Assembly: GCA_900548585.1 (NCBI GenBank) | Contig: URLI01000015.1 | Span: 1-45,967, forward strand | Source of the DNA: an uncultured Prevotella sp. | GTDB taxonomy: Bacteria > Bacteroidota > Bacteroidia > Bacteroidales > Bacteroidaceae | Length of the DNA: 45,967 bases | Direction: 5' to 3' | Shown here: positions 30,978-39,284 of the stretch, piece after piece | Numbering within the stretch: the stretch's first letter is position 1 | Layout of the letters: each line of letters opens with the position of its first letter | The notes under the pieces: model-generated | Told to the model about the DNA's origin: nothing | The model's input: only the letters and a program-made list of their open reading frames with translations | The model's database searches: none | Program-made: the position numbers and the translations under genes

Positions 30978-33553
30978 AAAACAGGAAGCACATTATGAAA
31001 ACAAAACTGCTCATCGTTATACTTATATTATGTCGTGTCACAGACACAGCCGTGGCGCAGAGGATAACGCGCTCTTACCACAATGTTTCCCTTTCAAAGG
31101 TGTTGGAAGACCTCGGCAGGTCAAGTAACATTTACACCATCAATTTCATCTACAACGAACTTGAGGATTTCACCGTCACCGCCGATGTCCGCAACAGTAC
31201 GGTGCCTGATGCCGTGCGCACGGTGTGCGGTATGTACCCGATGAGAATATCGTTCTACGAGGACTGCATATTTGTTGAATGTACGCAGAAGGCGGATTGG
31301 AAATATACCGGCAAGGTGGTTGACGGCCACAACCAGCCCGTGGAATACGCCAACGTGTCGCTGCTGTCGTCGGTGGATTCCACTTTCGTTAACGGCGGCG
31401 TGTCAAATGCGAGCGGCGATTTCGTTATACCGTGCGCGTTGCGGAAGGTGTTGGTCAAGGTCTCGTGCATCGGCTATCGGACAACATACCGCATGGTGAC
31501 GGCAGAAAACGCAGGGACGTTCAGGTTGGCGGACGAGACATACCACATAAAAGGAGTGGTTGTGAGCGGAGAGCGTCCGCAGTATAAAATGACCGACGGC
31601 GGGATGACGGTTGACGTGGAACACTCGCTGCTCTCGCAGATGGGAACGGCATACGACGTGTTGTCGCAGCTGCCGCGTGTCAAGGTTGGAAACGATGGTA
31701 AGGTGAGCGTCTTCGCAAAAGGAACACCTGTTATATACGTCAACAACAAACCGGTTAGTGATGGTGAGGAGTTGCAGAGGCTGAAGTCCACTGACATCAA
31801 GTCGGTTGACGTTATCACCAGTCCCGGTGCGCGTTATGATGCCGCTGTGGAGTCGGTGATACGCATAAAGACACTGCGCACACAGGGTGACGGATTCGGT
31901 TTCCGGTCGGACAACAAAGTGAAATACAACAGCAAGTGGGCTGGCAGCAACGAACTCTTGCTGAAATACCGCTCGAAAGGCTGGGAGGCGTTCGCCGACT
32001 TGTTCTACACCAGTATCTGCTGGATGGAAGACAACAACCTGTGGCAGGACTTTTATATCGGAGGGAACCGCATTAACGTGGACGAGAAGACGTTGACGAA
32101 CATGCGCCTGAGGCATCTTACAGGTAACTTAGGGATGAGTTATGACATCGATGCCGACAACTCGTTCGGCATATCATATTCTGTTGGCGGTTCGCTCTAC
32201 GGAAGAGCCTTTACGGATAATGCGGTGATGACCATCATGCGCGACAACATTCCCGAGGGTAAATCCACGGTTGACTTCAGGCGCAGGAACAGTTACGGAC
32301 CAAAACACGAGCTTAACGTTTACTATGTCGGTAAATTAGGCAGGCTGAGCCTTGACTTCAATGCCACATACATCTTTGACAAGACAAAAGCCGATGTGCA
32401 TAATGCAGAGCAAAGTGATGAATTGGACGACCGCGATATATACTATCAGACGACCGGGCGTAACAACATGCTTGCAGGCAAGGTGGTCGTCGGCTGCCCG
32501 GTCGGCAGTGGCACGTTGAGCATAGGCTCGGAGGTGTCGCACACCAATTCGGCTGGCTCATACGAGATAAACGGAGATTATGTCCCGGCATCGAACACCG
32601 ACGTGCGCGAGAACAACATTGCAGGTTTCGCCGAGATGCAGATGCCGTTGGGACGCTTTGTGCTGAACGCCGGACTGCGGCTTGAGCATGTCACGGCCGA
32701 CTACTACTCGTTCGGTGTGTGGCAGGAAGAGCCGAGCAGAAGATACAACAACCTGTTCCCCAGTATATCGGTGTCATGGAACAAGGGTCGGTGGGGAGTG
32801 CAGTTAGGCTATGTGAGCAAGACGAGACGCCCGTCATACAACTCGCTGCGCAACGAGGTGCAGTATGACAACCGCTATATGTACGAGGGCGGCAATCCAT
32901 ATCTGCGCCCGTCGGTCAAGCATAATTTCGAATTTGGCGTGACACATTCATGGCTCAACGCATCAATGGGATACACGTATAACAAGAATGTCATTGAGTG
33001 GGTGTGCATGCTTTACGACGACAAAAATGTCGCTTTCCTGCACAACCTGAACTTCAACCACTCTCAGAGCGTGTATGCCTCTGTCGAACTTTCACCGAAA
33101 TTAGGTTGGTTTGAGCCAACGTTGGAATTAAACTACTGGCAGCAGATGCTCAATGCGAGGAAATATGGCAGCAGCCGTGACATGGACAAGCCGGAGTTCG
33201 ACATTGAGCTGCGAAACAGGTTTGTCTTCAGTCCGTCATGCTTTGCGATGCTCAACGTGAGTTACGTCACAGAAAACAGCGGCGGTTTCAGGCAGACACG
33301 GAGGAGTGGGTCGCTGGACATGGGACTGGTGAAATCGTTCATGGACAAGGCTCTCACATTACGTCTCTTTGCCTACGACTTGCTGAAGACGAAGCGCGAG
33401 CGATGGATAATGTACGGGCTGGGCGTCGATATAGGCAAGGACTGTTACAACTATGTCCGCAACGTGACGCTCACCGTTACGTACAATTTCAACGCCTCAC
33501 GCAGCAAGTACAAGGGAACTGGTGCGGGAAACGAGGAAAAGAAGAGGCTGTGA
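30974..33553 (+). CDS. TonB-dependent outer-membrane receptor/transducer with STN domain
   Basis: The 859-residue protein has a signal peptide (about 1-29, ending AVAQ; a start at ATG 30995 would give a shorter one) and an STN signalling domain (about 32-103: SLSKVLEDLGRSSNIYTINF). A carboxypeptidase-regulatory-like beta-sandwich (about 112-190: GKVVDGHNQPVEYANVSL) and a plug (about 200-290: VVSGERPQYKMTDGG, DVITSPGARYDA) come next. The beta-barrel of the OMP_b-brl_3 type follows. The STN domain marks a receptor that signals to the anti-sigma protein encoded just before it. The ligand (siderophore, glycan or peptide) cannot be read. It is convergent with the RDD gene, 20 bp apart. Confidence 0.87.
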   Translation: MKNRKHIMKTKLLIVILILCRVTDTAVAQRITRSYHNVSLSKVLEDLGRSSNIYTINFIYNELEDFTVTADVRNSTVPDAVRTVCGMYPMRISFYEDCIFVECTQKADWKYTGKVVDGHNQPVEYANVSLLSSVDSTFVNGGVSNASGDFVIPCALRKVLVKVSCIGYRTTYRMVTAENAGTFRLADETYHIKGVVVSGERPQYKMTDGGMTVDVEHSLLSQMGTAYDVLSQLPRVKVGNDGKVSVFAKGTPVIYVNNKPVSDGEELQRLKSTDIKSVDVITSPGARYDAAVESVIRIKTLRTQGDGFGFRSDNKVKYNSKWAGSNELLLKYRSKGWEAFADLFYTSICWMEDNNLWQDFYIGGNRINVDEKTLTNMRLRHLTGNLGMSYDIDADNSFGISYSVGGSLYGRAFTDNAVMTIMRDNIPEGKSTVDFRRRNSYGPKHELNVYYVGKLGRLSLDFNATYIFDKTKADVHNAEQSDELDDRDIYYQTTGRNNMLAGKVVVGCPVGSGTLSIGSEVSHTNSAGSYEINGDYVPASNTDVRENNIAGFAEMQMPLGRFVLNAGLRLEHVTADYYSFGVWQEEPSRRYNNLFPSISVSWNKGRWGVQLGYVSKTRRPSYNSLRNEVQYDNRYMYEGGNPYLRPSVKHNFEFGVTHSWLNASMGYTYNKNVIEWVCMLYDDKNVAFLHNLNFNHSQSVYASVELSPKLGWFEPTLELNYWQQMLNARKYGSSRDMDKPEFDIELRNRFVFSPSCFAMLNVSYVTENSGGFRQTRRSGSLDMGLVKSFMDKALTLRLFAYDLLKTKRERWIMYGLGVDIGKDCYNYVRNVTLTVTYNFNASRSKYKGTGAGNEEKKRL

Positions 33554-33573
33554 CAGTATGGCACGGCACTTGT

Positions 33574-34308
33574 CTATACCTCCTCAAGGGCATAATACTG
33601 GAAATCGTGGAGTATCGTCCGCAGGAACTGCTCGTCGCCCATATGCCCGTTTGACACTCCGAACATCGCGCGCACTTTCTGTGCGAGCCGTGACAGCCGC
33701 GTGATGCGCTGACGCTCCTTCGATTGCAGGCACCGCTGTATCACGTCAGCCTGTTTCAAGGTCAGGTCGGCAGCCTGCGGGAAAATCGGCCGGTAGTTCT
33801 GCGATACATACCCAAACTCCTCGAGCGACACCCGTTTGCGCGAGTAACTGTTCAGCTTTATGACCATTGTCCCAGCCGCCATGTCGCCGAGCCGCTGCCT
33901 GTTTTTGGAAAATATTATGAACAGGATGCCAATGCATCCCATCATCGGGCCGTCAACGATGAAAAGCAGCCAGCGCATGAGGTAATCGCCGAGCGTTGGC
34001 ACGGAACCGTCCTTCTTGACCACGCGTGTTTTCATTACGCGCTTGCCAATGCTCTGCCCGTTGAAGAAAACCTCGCACAGTAGCGGATAGGCAAGGGGCA
34101 ATAAGAACGTGATAAGTACAAATGCAAAGAATACTATGCCCTCGTCAAGGATTTCTCCGAAAAGTTTTATTACAATGATGGAAATCCCTATCGTATATAT
34201 GGTAAGTATGATTATGTCAATAATCCATGCCGCAATCCTCGCTATGAGGCTCGCCGGCGACTGGCTTATTTTTACATACTGACCGGTTATTATATTTGTT
34301 TGCGACAT
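33574..34308 (-). CDS. RDD family membrane protein
   Basis: The 244-residue protein carries an RDD domain (about 20-150): Arg24/Asp31 in LIARIAAWIIDIIIL, NGQSIGKRVMKTRVVKKDG at 83-101, and QRLGDMAAGTMVI at 138-150, with three or four membrane helices. A soluble C-terminal ~90 residues follow. RDD proteins are of unclear function; some are transporters. I chose ATG 34308 because the long upstream in-frame extension crosses the promoter and reads through the divergent gene. It is expressed from the shared divergent promoter with the SpoIIM-MoxR operon, suggesting a linked role. Confidence 0.85.
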   Translation of the reverse strand: MSQTNIITGQYVKISQSPASLIARIAAWIIDIIILTIYTIGISIIVIKLFGEILDEGIVFFAFVLITFLLPLAYPLLCEVFFNGQSIGKRVMKTRVVKKDGSVPTLGDYLMRWLLFIVDGPMMGCIGILFIIFSKNRQRLGDMAAGTMVIKLNSYSRKRVSLEEFGYVSQNYRPIFPQAADLTLKQADVIQRCLQSKERQRITRLSRLAQKVRAMFGVSNGHMGDEQFLRTILHDFQYYALEEV

Positions 34309-34320
34309 TTCCTTGTTTTT

Positions 34321-34356
34321 TTTGCAAAAGTAATTCTTTTTTCCTAACTTTGCAAA
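34321..34356. promoter_or_regulatory. Symmetric overlapping divergent promoters
   Basis: Plus strand: TTTG (34321-34324), 20 bp, TAACTTTG (34345-34352). Minus strand: TTTG (34356-34353), 20 bp, TACTTTTG (34332-34325). Each -33 box abuts the other promoter's -7 box, so two polymerases cannot bind at once. The outer 12 bases on each side are near-perfect inverted repeats with TTTGCAAA at both ends. Confidence 0.78.
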
Positions 34357-34404
34357 GATTTTCAATTGAAGTTGTTTCAAGTTTACACACTTTAGTCTTA
34401 GGAT

Positions 34405-35382
34405 TTGAAAGAGGCATCGTTTATTAGGAGCAATATTGACAAATGGCGTAGGACGGAATCGATGGTCGATTCTCCCGGGAGCGCCTCGCCAGACGACGTG
34501 GCGGAGGCATACACCGAGATCACCGCAGACCTCGCCTTCGCGCAGACCCATTACCGGCGGTCGAGGATAACGATTTATCTCAACGACCTGGCATCGGCGT
34601 TGCACAATACCATATATAGGAACAAGAAGGAGAAGTGGACGCGGGTTTTCACTTACTGGACTCACGAGGTGCCGCTGACGATGTATGACGCGCGCCGCGA
34701 GTTGCTCGCCTCGTTCCTCATCTTCGCCGTCTTTGTTTTAGTTGGTGTCTTGTCGCAGCTCAACGACCCTGATTTCTCACGCCTCATACTCGGCGACTAC
34801 TATGTCGACATGACCCTTGACAACATCAGCAAAGGCGAGCCGATGGCGGTTTACAACGGTGGCAGCGAGACGCCGATGTTCCTTCAGATTACAATCAACA
34901 ACGTCATGGTGTCTTTCATGGCCTTCGTCCTCGGCATTTTCGCGTGTGTGGGAACAGGCATGATGCTGATGCAGAACGGGATAATGCTCGGCGCGTTCCA
35001 GACGTTCTTCTTCTCTCACGGTCTCCTCGTGGAGTCGGCGCTTGCGATATGGCTGCATGGCACGCTCGAGATCTCCGCAATAATAATCAGTGCCGCCGCC
35101 GGACTGGCACTCGGGCGCGGGTGGCTGTTCCCGGGTACATACAAGCGTGGCGTGGCATTCCGCATGGGCGCGCGCCGGGGACTGAAGATTGTCGTAGGCA
35201 CGGTGCCGATATTCATACTCGCCGGTTTCATTGAGGGCTTCGTCACCCGCCATACCGGGATTGGCGATTTCGTGCGTGCAGGGATAATATTTTGCTCGCT
35301 CGCCTTCGTAATATTCTATTTCGTTTTGTGGCCGCGCGTGTTGGCAAAGAGGGCCCGCGCCGAACAAAGAGACGCAAATTGA
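34405..35382 (+). CDS. SpoIIM-like membrane protein (stage II sporulation protein M family)
   Basis: The 325-residue protein begins KEASFIRSNIDKWRRTE, the conserved opening of the SpoIIM-like family, and has about six membrane helices after residue 100. The start codon is TTG at 34405; the first in-frame ATG (34462) would remove the conserved opening. The organism is not expected to sporulate, and this family is widespread beside MoxR/DUF58/RDD genes, where it is thought to act at the membrane. Leader from the divergent promoter is about 48 nt. It is the first gene of the MoxR operon. Confidence 0.85.
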   Translation: MKEASFIRSNIDKWRRTESMVDSPGSASPDDVAEAYTEITADLAFAQTHYRRSRITIYLNDLASALHNTIYRNKKEKWTRVFTYWTHEVPLTMYDARRELLASFLIFAVFVLVGVLSQLNDPDFSRLILGDYYVDMTLDNISKGEPMAVYNGGSETPMFLQITINNVMVSFMAFVLGIFACVGTGMMLMQNGIMLGAFQTFFFSHGLLVESALAIWLHGTLEISAIIISAAAGLALGRGWLFPGTYKRGVAFRMGARRGLKIVVGTVPIFILAGFIEGFVTRHTGIGDFVRAGIIFCSLAFVIFYFVLWPRVLAKRARAEQRDAN

Positions 35383-35395
35383 AAAAACAAGGAAT

Positions 35396-36319
35396 GTGGA
35401 AGATATAGACAAGATACCGTTCTACAAGGAGCGGACGATAGGAGAAAGGTTGACCGCCGCGCTCGATTTCCTGCGTGGCAACTGGACGGTCATGTTGCGC
35501 TCGGCAATCTATCTGCTGCTGCCGCTGAGCATAGTGCAGTCAGTCACCATGAACAAGTTCTTCGGTGAGTATATGGGATTTGCCTTTGGCGGCATAATGG
35601 ATGGTGATCCTGACGGCGAGCTTGGCATGGCACTGCGTCTTGCGGGCAGTTACGGCATCCTTGTCTTGTGTTTCATCATCGGCAGTATAATATTGCAGGC
35701 GTACTCGTTCACCATGCTGCAGGAGTACAACGAGCGCGATGGCGGCCTCGAAGGCGTGACGCTCGAAAAAATAAGGGGCAGGATGTGGAGCAACACCAAA
35801 CGTGTCCTGAAATCAACGGTTATCGTAATTGTTGCGGTGATAGCCTTATGCGCGTTGTCATTGATAAACCCTGTAGGCCTTGTCCTGCTCATTCCCGCGC
35901 TCGTGGCGATGAGTGTTCCCATACTGCTGTTCCCGTGCGTATATTCCTTTGAAGACATAAAGATCAGGGAAGCGGCATCGCGTGCCATTCGGCTCGGTTT
36001 CAGCACATGGTCCGGACTTTTTGTCATCAACCTCGCCATTGGCTTCGTCCTTAACATTTTCGAGCAGGTCGTAGCGGTGCCGTGGGGCATCGTGACATTG
36101 CTTGCCTCAGTTTTCAGTTATAGTGACGATGTTCCGCAGTGGGCTATGTTGACACTCCACATTCTCTCTTTTGTCTTCGGCGTGCTGGTGATGTTCGTGA
36201 CGTATGTCGCCATGGGCATACAGCCGCTGGCTACGGCATATCACTACGCGCACGCAACGGAGCGCAAGGACAGCATAACCATTGATGCGGACATTGATAA
36301 CTTTGAGAATCTTGAATAG
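35396..36319 (+). CDS. Polytopic membrane protein in the MoxR operon
   Basis: I do not recognise a named domain. The 307-residue protein has about six hydrophobic segments (e.g. 34-50, 85-104, 140-170, 198-220, 255-280) and an acidic C-terminus. The start is GTG at 35396; an ATG two bases upstream is in another frame and stops after four codons. It begins 13 bp after the SpoIIM-like gene. Its conserved place between the SpoIIM-like and DUF4129 genes suggests a membrane partner of the MoxR complex. Confidence 0.75.
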   Translation: MEDIDKIPFYKERTIGERLTAALDFLRGNWTVMLRSAIYLLLPLSIVQSVTMNKFFGEYMGFAFGGIMDGDPDGELGMALRLAGSYGILVLCFIIGSIILQAYSFTMLQEYNERDGGLEGVTLEKIRGRMWSNTKRVLKSTVIVIVAVIALCALSLINPVGLVLLIPALVAMSVPILLFPCVYSFEDIKIREAASRAIRLGFSTWSGLFVINLAIGFVLNIFEQVVAVPWGIVTLLASVFSYSDDVPQWAMLTLHILSFVFGVLVMFVTYVAMGIQPLATAYHYAHATERKDSITIDADIDNFENLE

Positions 36320-36322
36320 GCA

Positions 36323-36946
36323 ATGACAGCAGACACCCTGGTATATAACGCGCAGCAGATTGCCGAATGGCAGGAGAGCGGCGACTTCGACTACAACCGC
36401 GAGCTGGTTGGGTCGCAGATGAATTTGCTGGAATGGCTTATATCCGTGATACAGCGTTTCTTCGACGACTTGTTCTCAGGCGTGTCACATGACACGAAGA
36501 TGACATTATATATAATAGGTGGCGTGGCGATTTCGCTGTTCGTGCTGTGGATAATATATAAGGTCAAGCCCAACCTGTTCCGCAGGGAGGAGAGCCCCAC
36601 GCTGGAATACAAGGAGGTTGAGGACACCATCTATGGCATAGACTTTGCGAGGGACATTGCCGCCGCAAGGGAGCGCGGCGACTGGTTCGAGGCTGTGAGG
36701 CTTATGTATCTTGACACGCTGAAGCATCTCTCCGACATGGGCAAAATCGTATGGCAGCCGTGGAAGACACCGATGCAATACCAATACGAGATTGGCAGCG
36801 TGACATTTGTAAAGATCACATCACTATTCGTTAAGGTGAGATACGGGAAATACGATGCCGGCGAGGACAGCGTGCGCGAAATGGAGGCATGGCGGCGTGC
36901 GCTGTACTCCGAGTATTCCGGCGGGAAAGGAGGTGGCGATGAATAA
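36323..36946 (+). CDS. DUF4129 domain protein
   Basis: The 207-residue protein has one membrane helix (about 60-80: MTLYIIGGVAISLFVLWIIY) and a C-terminal cytoplasmic DUF4129 region with ARERGDWFEAVRLMYLDTLKHL and MEAWRRALYSEY. It lacks the N-terminal signal peptide seen in many relatives. DUF4129 is of unknown function and is commonly next to DUF4350, MoxR and DUF58 genes, as here. It follows its neighbour after 3 bp and overlaps the DUF4350 gene by 8 bp. Confidence 0.8.
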   Translation: MTADTLVYNAQQIAEWQESGDFDYNRELVGSQMNLLEWLISVIQRFFDDLFSGVSHDTKMTLYIIGGVAISLFVLWIIYKVKPNLFRREESPTLEYKEVEDTIYGIDFARDIAAARERGDWFEAVRLMYLDTLKHLSDMGKIVWQPWKTPMQYQYEIGSVTFVKITSLFVKVRYGKYDAGEDSVREMEAWRRALYSEYSGGKGGGDE

Positions 36947-38276
36947 CAGCAAGATTTTCGTCTTACTGATTGCCGTGATGCTGGTCGTTGCCGTGCTCAT
37001 CGAGCTCTCCGTGCCTAAGCGGTTCAGCTGGAAGCCGTCGTTCGACCACGCCAGCGGCGAGCCATTCGGCAGTATGCTCTTTGACAGTCTTGCGGCGAAG
37101 AGCATGGGCAATGGCTACTCTGTCAAGCACGTCACGTTCTACCAGCTGGCGAAAGGCAGGGCCGTTGCGCCAATGAGCGTGATGGACGTTTGTTGTGAAA
37201 ACTATTACGAGATGCCGAAACTGGAGATGAAATCATTGCTGAGTTTCGTGGCAAGAGGGAATAAAGTCCTGCTTGGCTCAAACAGTTTCTCGGAAGACTT
37301 GCTCGACACACTGCAGTTGTTGATGAACGACGGCTATTTTTTTCCGAGTACGTTCAATAGTAATGCAATGAATGGATTGGTGCGGAACTACGACACTCTG
37401 CAGTGGGGAAAAGACCCTGTGTATGGAACAAGATATTACAGAGTGTATGACGGTATAGTGGACGCTTCGTTCAGGTTGGGCAGGGACACAGTTTATCTTG
37501 CCAAGGACGACGAAATGGTGGTATGTGAAAGTGAAGGTGCAGATGACTCCTGTAAAGTGGAATACGCCGACACCGTGATAAAGGAGACGAGCAAGGAATG
37601 GAAAGTTATGGCATGGCTGCTGAATGATGGCGAGAAACTGCCCGTCGTTGTTAAACGCAGGTGGGGCAGGGGAGAGATCGTGATGTGCTCAACGCCGCTC
37701 CTGCTCACCAACTATGGCGTGATGGACGGCGGCAACGTGTCATACGTCTATCGTGTGCTTAACAGCATCAGCGGCAACCCCGTGGTGCGCCTTGTCAGCG
37801 AAGAGCCGGAGGAGAGCGTTGCCGCTCAGTCACCGATGCGTTTCTTCCTTGCCAACCCGCCGCTGCGGTGGGCCACCTACATCGCGCTGACGACCCTACT
37901 GCTGTTCATCATTTTCACCGCACGCCGCCGCCAGAGGGCAATACCAGTGGTCAGGAAGCCCGTGAACCACCAACTTGAGTTCACAAAACTCATCGGCACG
38001 CTGTATTATCAGGAGGGCATACACGGCGACCTGGTGCGTAAGAAATACACGTTCTTTGCCGAGCAACTCCGCCGCGAGGTGCATGTGGATGTTGACGATG
38101 ACGCCGGGGACACCGAGAATTTCAATGCCATATCACGGCACACGGGGATTGATGCCGCAGATGTGGCGGCAAGGATAAGAACCGTCCGCAAAGCTTGCCG
38201 TGGCGACATGCCGATGACGGAGGAGGAGATGATGATGTATGTCGACTACATGAACGAGATATTATATAAAATTTGA
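36939..38276 (+). CDS. DUF4350 domain membrane protein
   Basis: The 445-residue protein has an N-terminal membrane helix (about 5-22), an extracytoplasmic domain resembling DUF4350 with FDHASGEPFGSMLFDSLA and VARGNKVLLGSNSFSEDL (GATase-like fold in related proteins), a second membrane helix near 335-350 and a cytoplasmic C-terminal tail. The start at 36939 (MNNSKIF) overlaps the DUF4129 stop, indicating coupled translation. Its function is unknown; context points to the MoxR/DUF58 module. Confidence 0.8.
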   Translation: MNNSKIFVLLIAVMLVVAVLIELSVPKRFSWKPSFDHASGEPFGSMLFDSLAAKSMGNGYSVKHVTFYQLAKGRAVAPMSVMDVCCENYYEMPKLEMKSLLSFVARGNKVLLGSNSFSEDLLDTLQLLMNDGYFFPSTFNSNAMNGLVRNYDTLQWGKDPVYGTRYYRVYDGIVDASFRLGRDTVYLAKDDEMVVCESEGADDSCKVEYADTVIKETSKEWKVMAWLLNDGEKLPVVVKRRWGRGEIVMCSTPLLLTNYGVMDGGNVSYVYRVLNSISGNPVVRLVSEEPEESVAAQSPMRFFLANPPLRWATYIALTTLLLFIIFTARRRQRAIPVVRKPVNHQLEFTKLIGTLYYQEGIHGDLVRKKYTFFAEQLRREVHVDVDDDAGDTENFNAISRHTGIDAADVAARIRTVRKACRGDMPMTEEEMMMYVDYMNEILYKI

Positions 38277-38300
38277 CTTATACACTTAACTTTTGAAGAA

Positions 38301-39272
38301 ATGGTTGAAGAACAGAATAGGATGGACCTGACGGTGTTTTCAGAGAAAATACAGAGGTTGAGAGAGCAGATAGGCAATGTGATCATGGGGCAACGCCAGT
38401 CGGTCGACCTCATACTAACAGCCGTGCTTGCCAGTGGGCATGTGCTGATAGAGGGAGTGCCGGGAGTGGCAAAGACACTCACCGCGCGGCTCGTGGCAAG
38501 GCTCGTGGATGCAGGCTTCAGCAGGATACAGTTCACGCCGGACCTCATGCCGAGCGACGTGCTGGGCACCACGGTGTTCAACATGAAGGACTCGGAGTTC
38601 CACTTCCACGAGGGCCCCATCTTCTCGGACATCGTCCTCGTCGACGAGATAAACCGCGCCCCGGCAAAGACGCAGGCGGCGCTGTTCGAGGTGATGGAGG
38701 AAAAACAGGTGAGCATAGACGGCACGACATACCGCATGGGCGACCTCTTCACAATCATTGCCACGCAGAACCCGGTGGAGCATGAGGGAACATACAAACT
38801 CCCCGAGGCGCAGCTCGACCGCTTCCTCATGAAGATAACCATGAACTATCCTTCCGTCACCGAGGAGGAACAAATCCTGCAACTTCACCAGGGCAAGCGC
38901 GACTTCGTGAAGCTTGCCGACATCGAGCCGGTGATATCCAAGGAGGAACTGCTGCAACTGCGCGGCATGATAAACAATGTGTATATCGACCCGGCGCTGA
39001 TACGCTATATCGTGAACATCGTGCAGCAGACGCGCACGAGCAAGCGCGTCATCCTTGGCGCCTCGCCGCGCGCATCCGTCGCCATGATGCAGTCGGCAAA
39101 GGCATTCGCCGTGCTGCAGGGACGCGACTTCGTGACGCCGGAGGACATCAAGTTCGTCACCCCGAGCATATTGCACCACCGGCTGATAATAACAGCCGAG
39201 GCGGAGATGGAGGGCTTCACGCCGCTCAAGGTGACGCAGCGGCTGATTGACAAGGTGGAGGTGCCAAAGTAG
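38301..39272 (+). CDS. MoxR-family AAA+ ATPase
   Basis: The 323-residue AAA+ protein has Walker A GVPGVAKT (52-59), Walker B IVLVDEINRAP (111-121), sensor-1 IIATQNPVEHEGTY and the arginine finger/lid region with LPEAQLDRFLMKI. These are the hallmarks of MoxR. MoxR ATPases act as chaperones that load cofactors or assemble complexes with VWA or DUF58 partners. The DUF58 gene follows after 12 bp. Confidence 0.94.
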   Translation: MVEEQNRMDLTVFSEKIQRLREQIGNVIMGQRQSVDLILTAVLASGHVLIEGVPGVAKTLTARLVARLVDAGFSRIQFTPDLMPSDVLGTTVFNMKDSEFHFHEGPIFSDIVLVDEINRAPAKTQAALFEVMEEKQVSIDGTTYRMGDLFTIIATQNPVEHEGTYKLPEAQLDRFLMKITMNYPSVTEEEQILQLHQGKRDFVKLADIEPVISKEELLQLRGMINNVYIDPALIRYIVNIVQQTRTSKRVILGASPRASVAMMQSAKAFAVLQGRDFVTPEDIKFVTPSILHHRLIITAEAEMEGFTPLKVTQRLIDKVEVPK

Positions 39273-39284
39273 GAATAGTTCGCT

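Noticed and set aside
34309..34665. N-terminal extension of the RDD protein
   Set aside because: It crosses the divergent promoter and the antisense of the SpoIIM-like gene; the family start lies at 34308.
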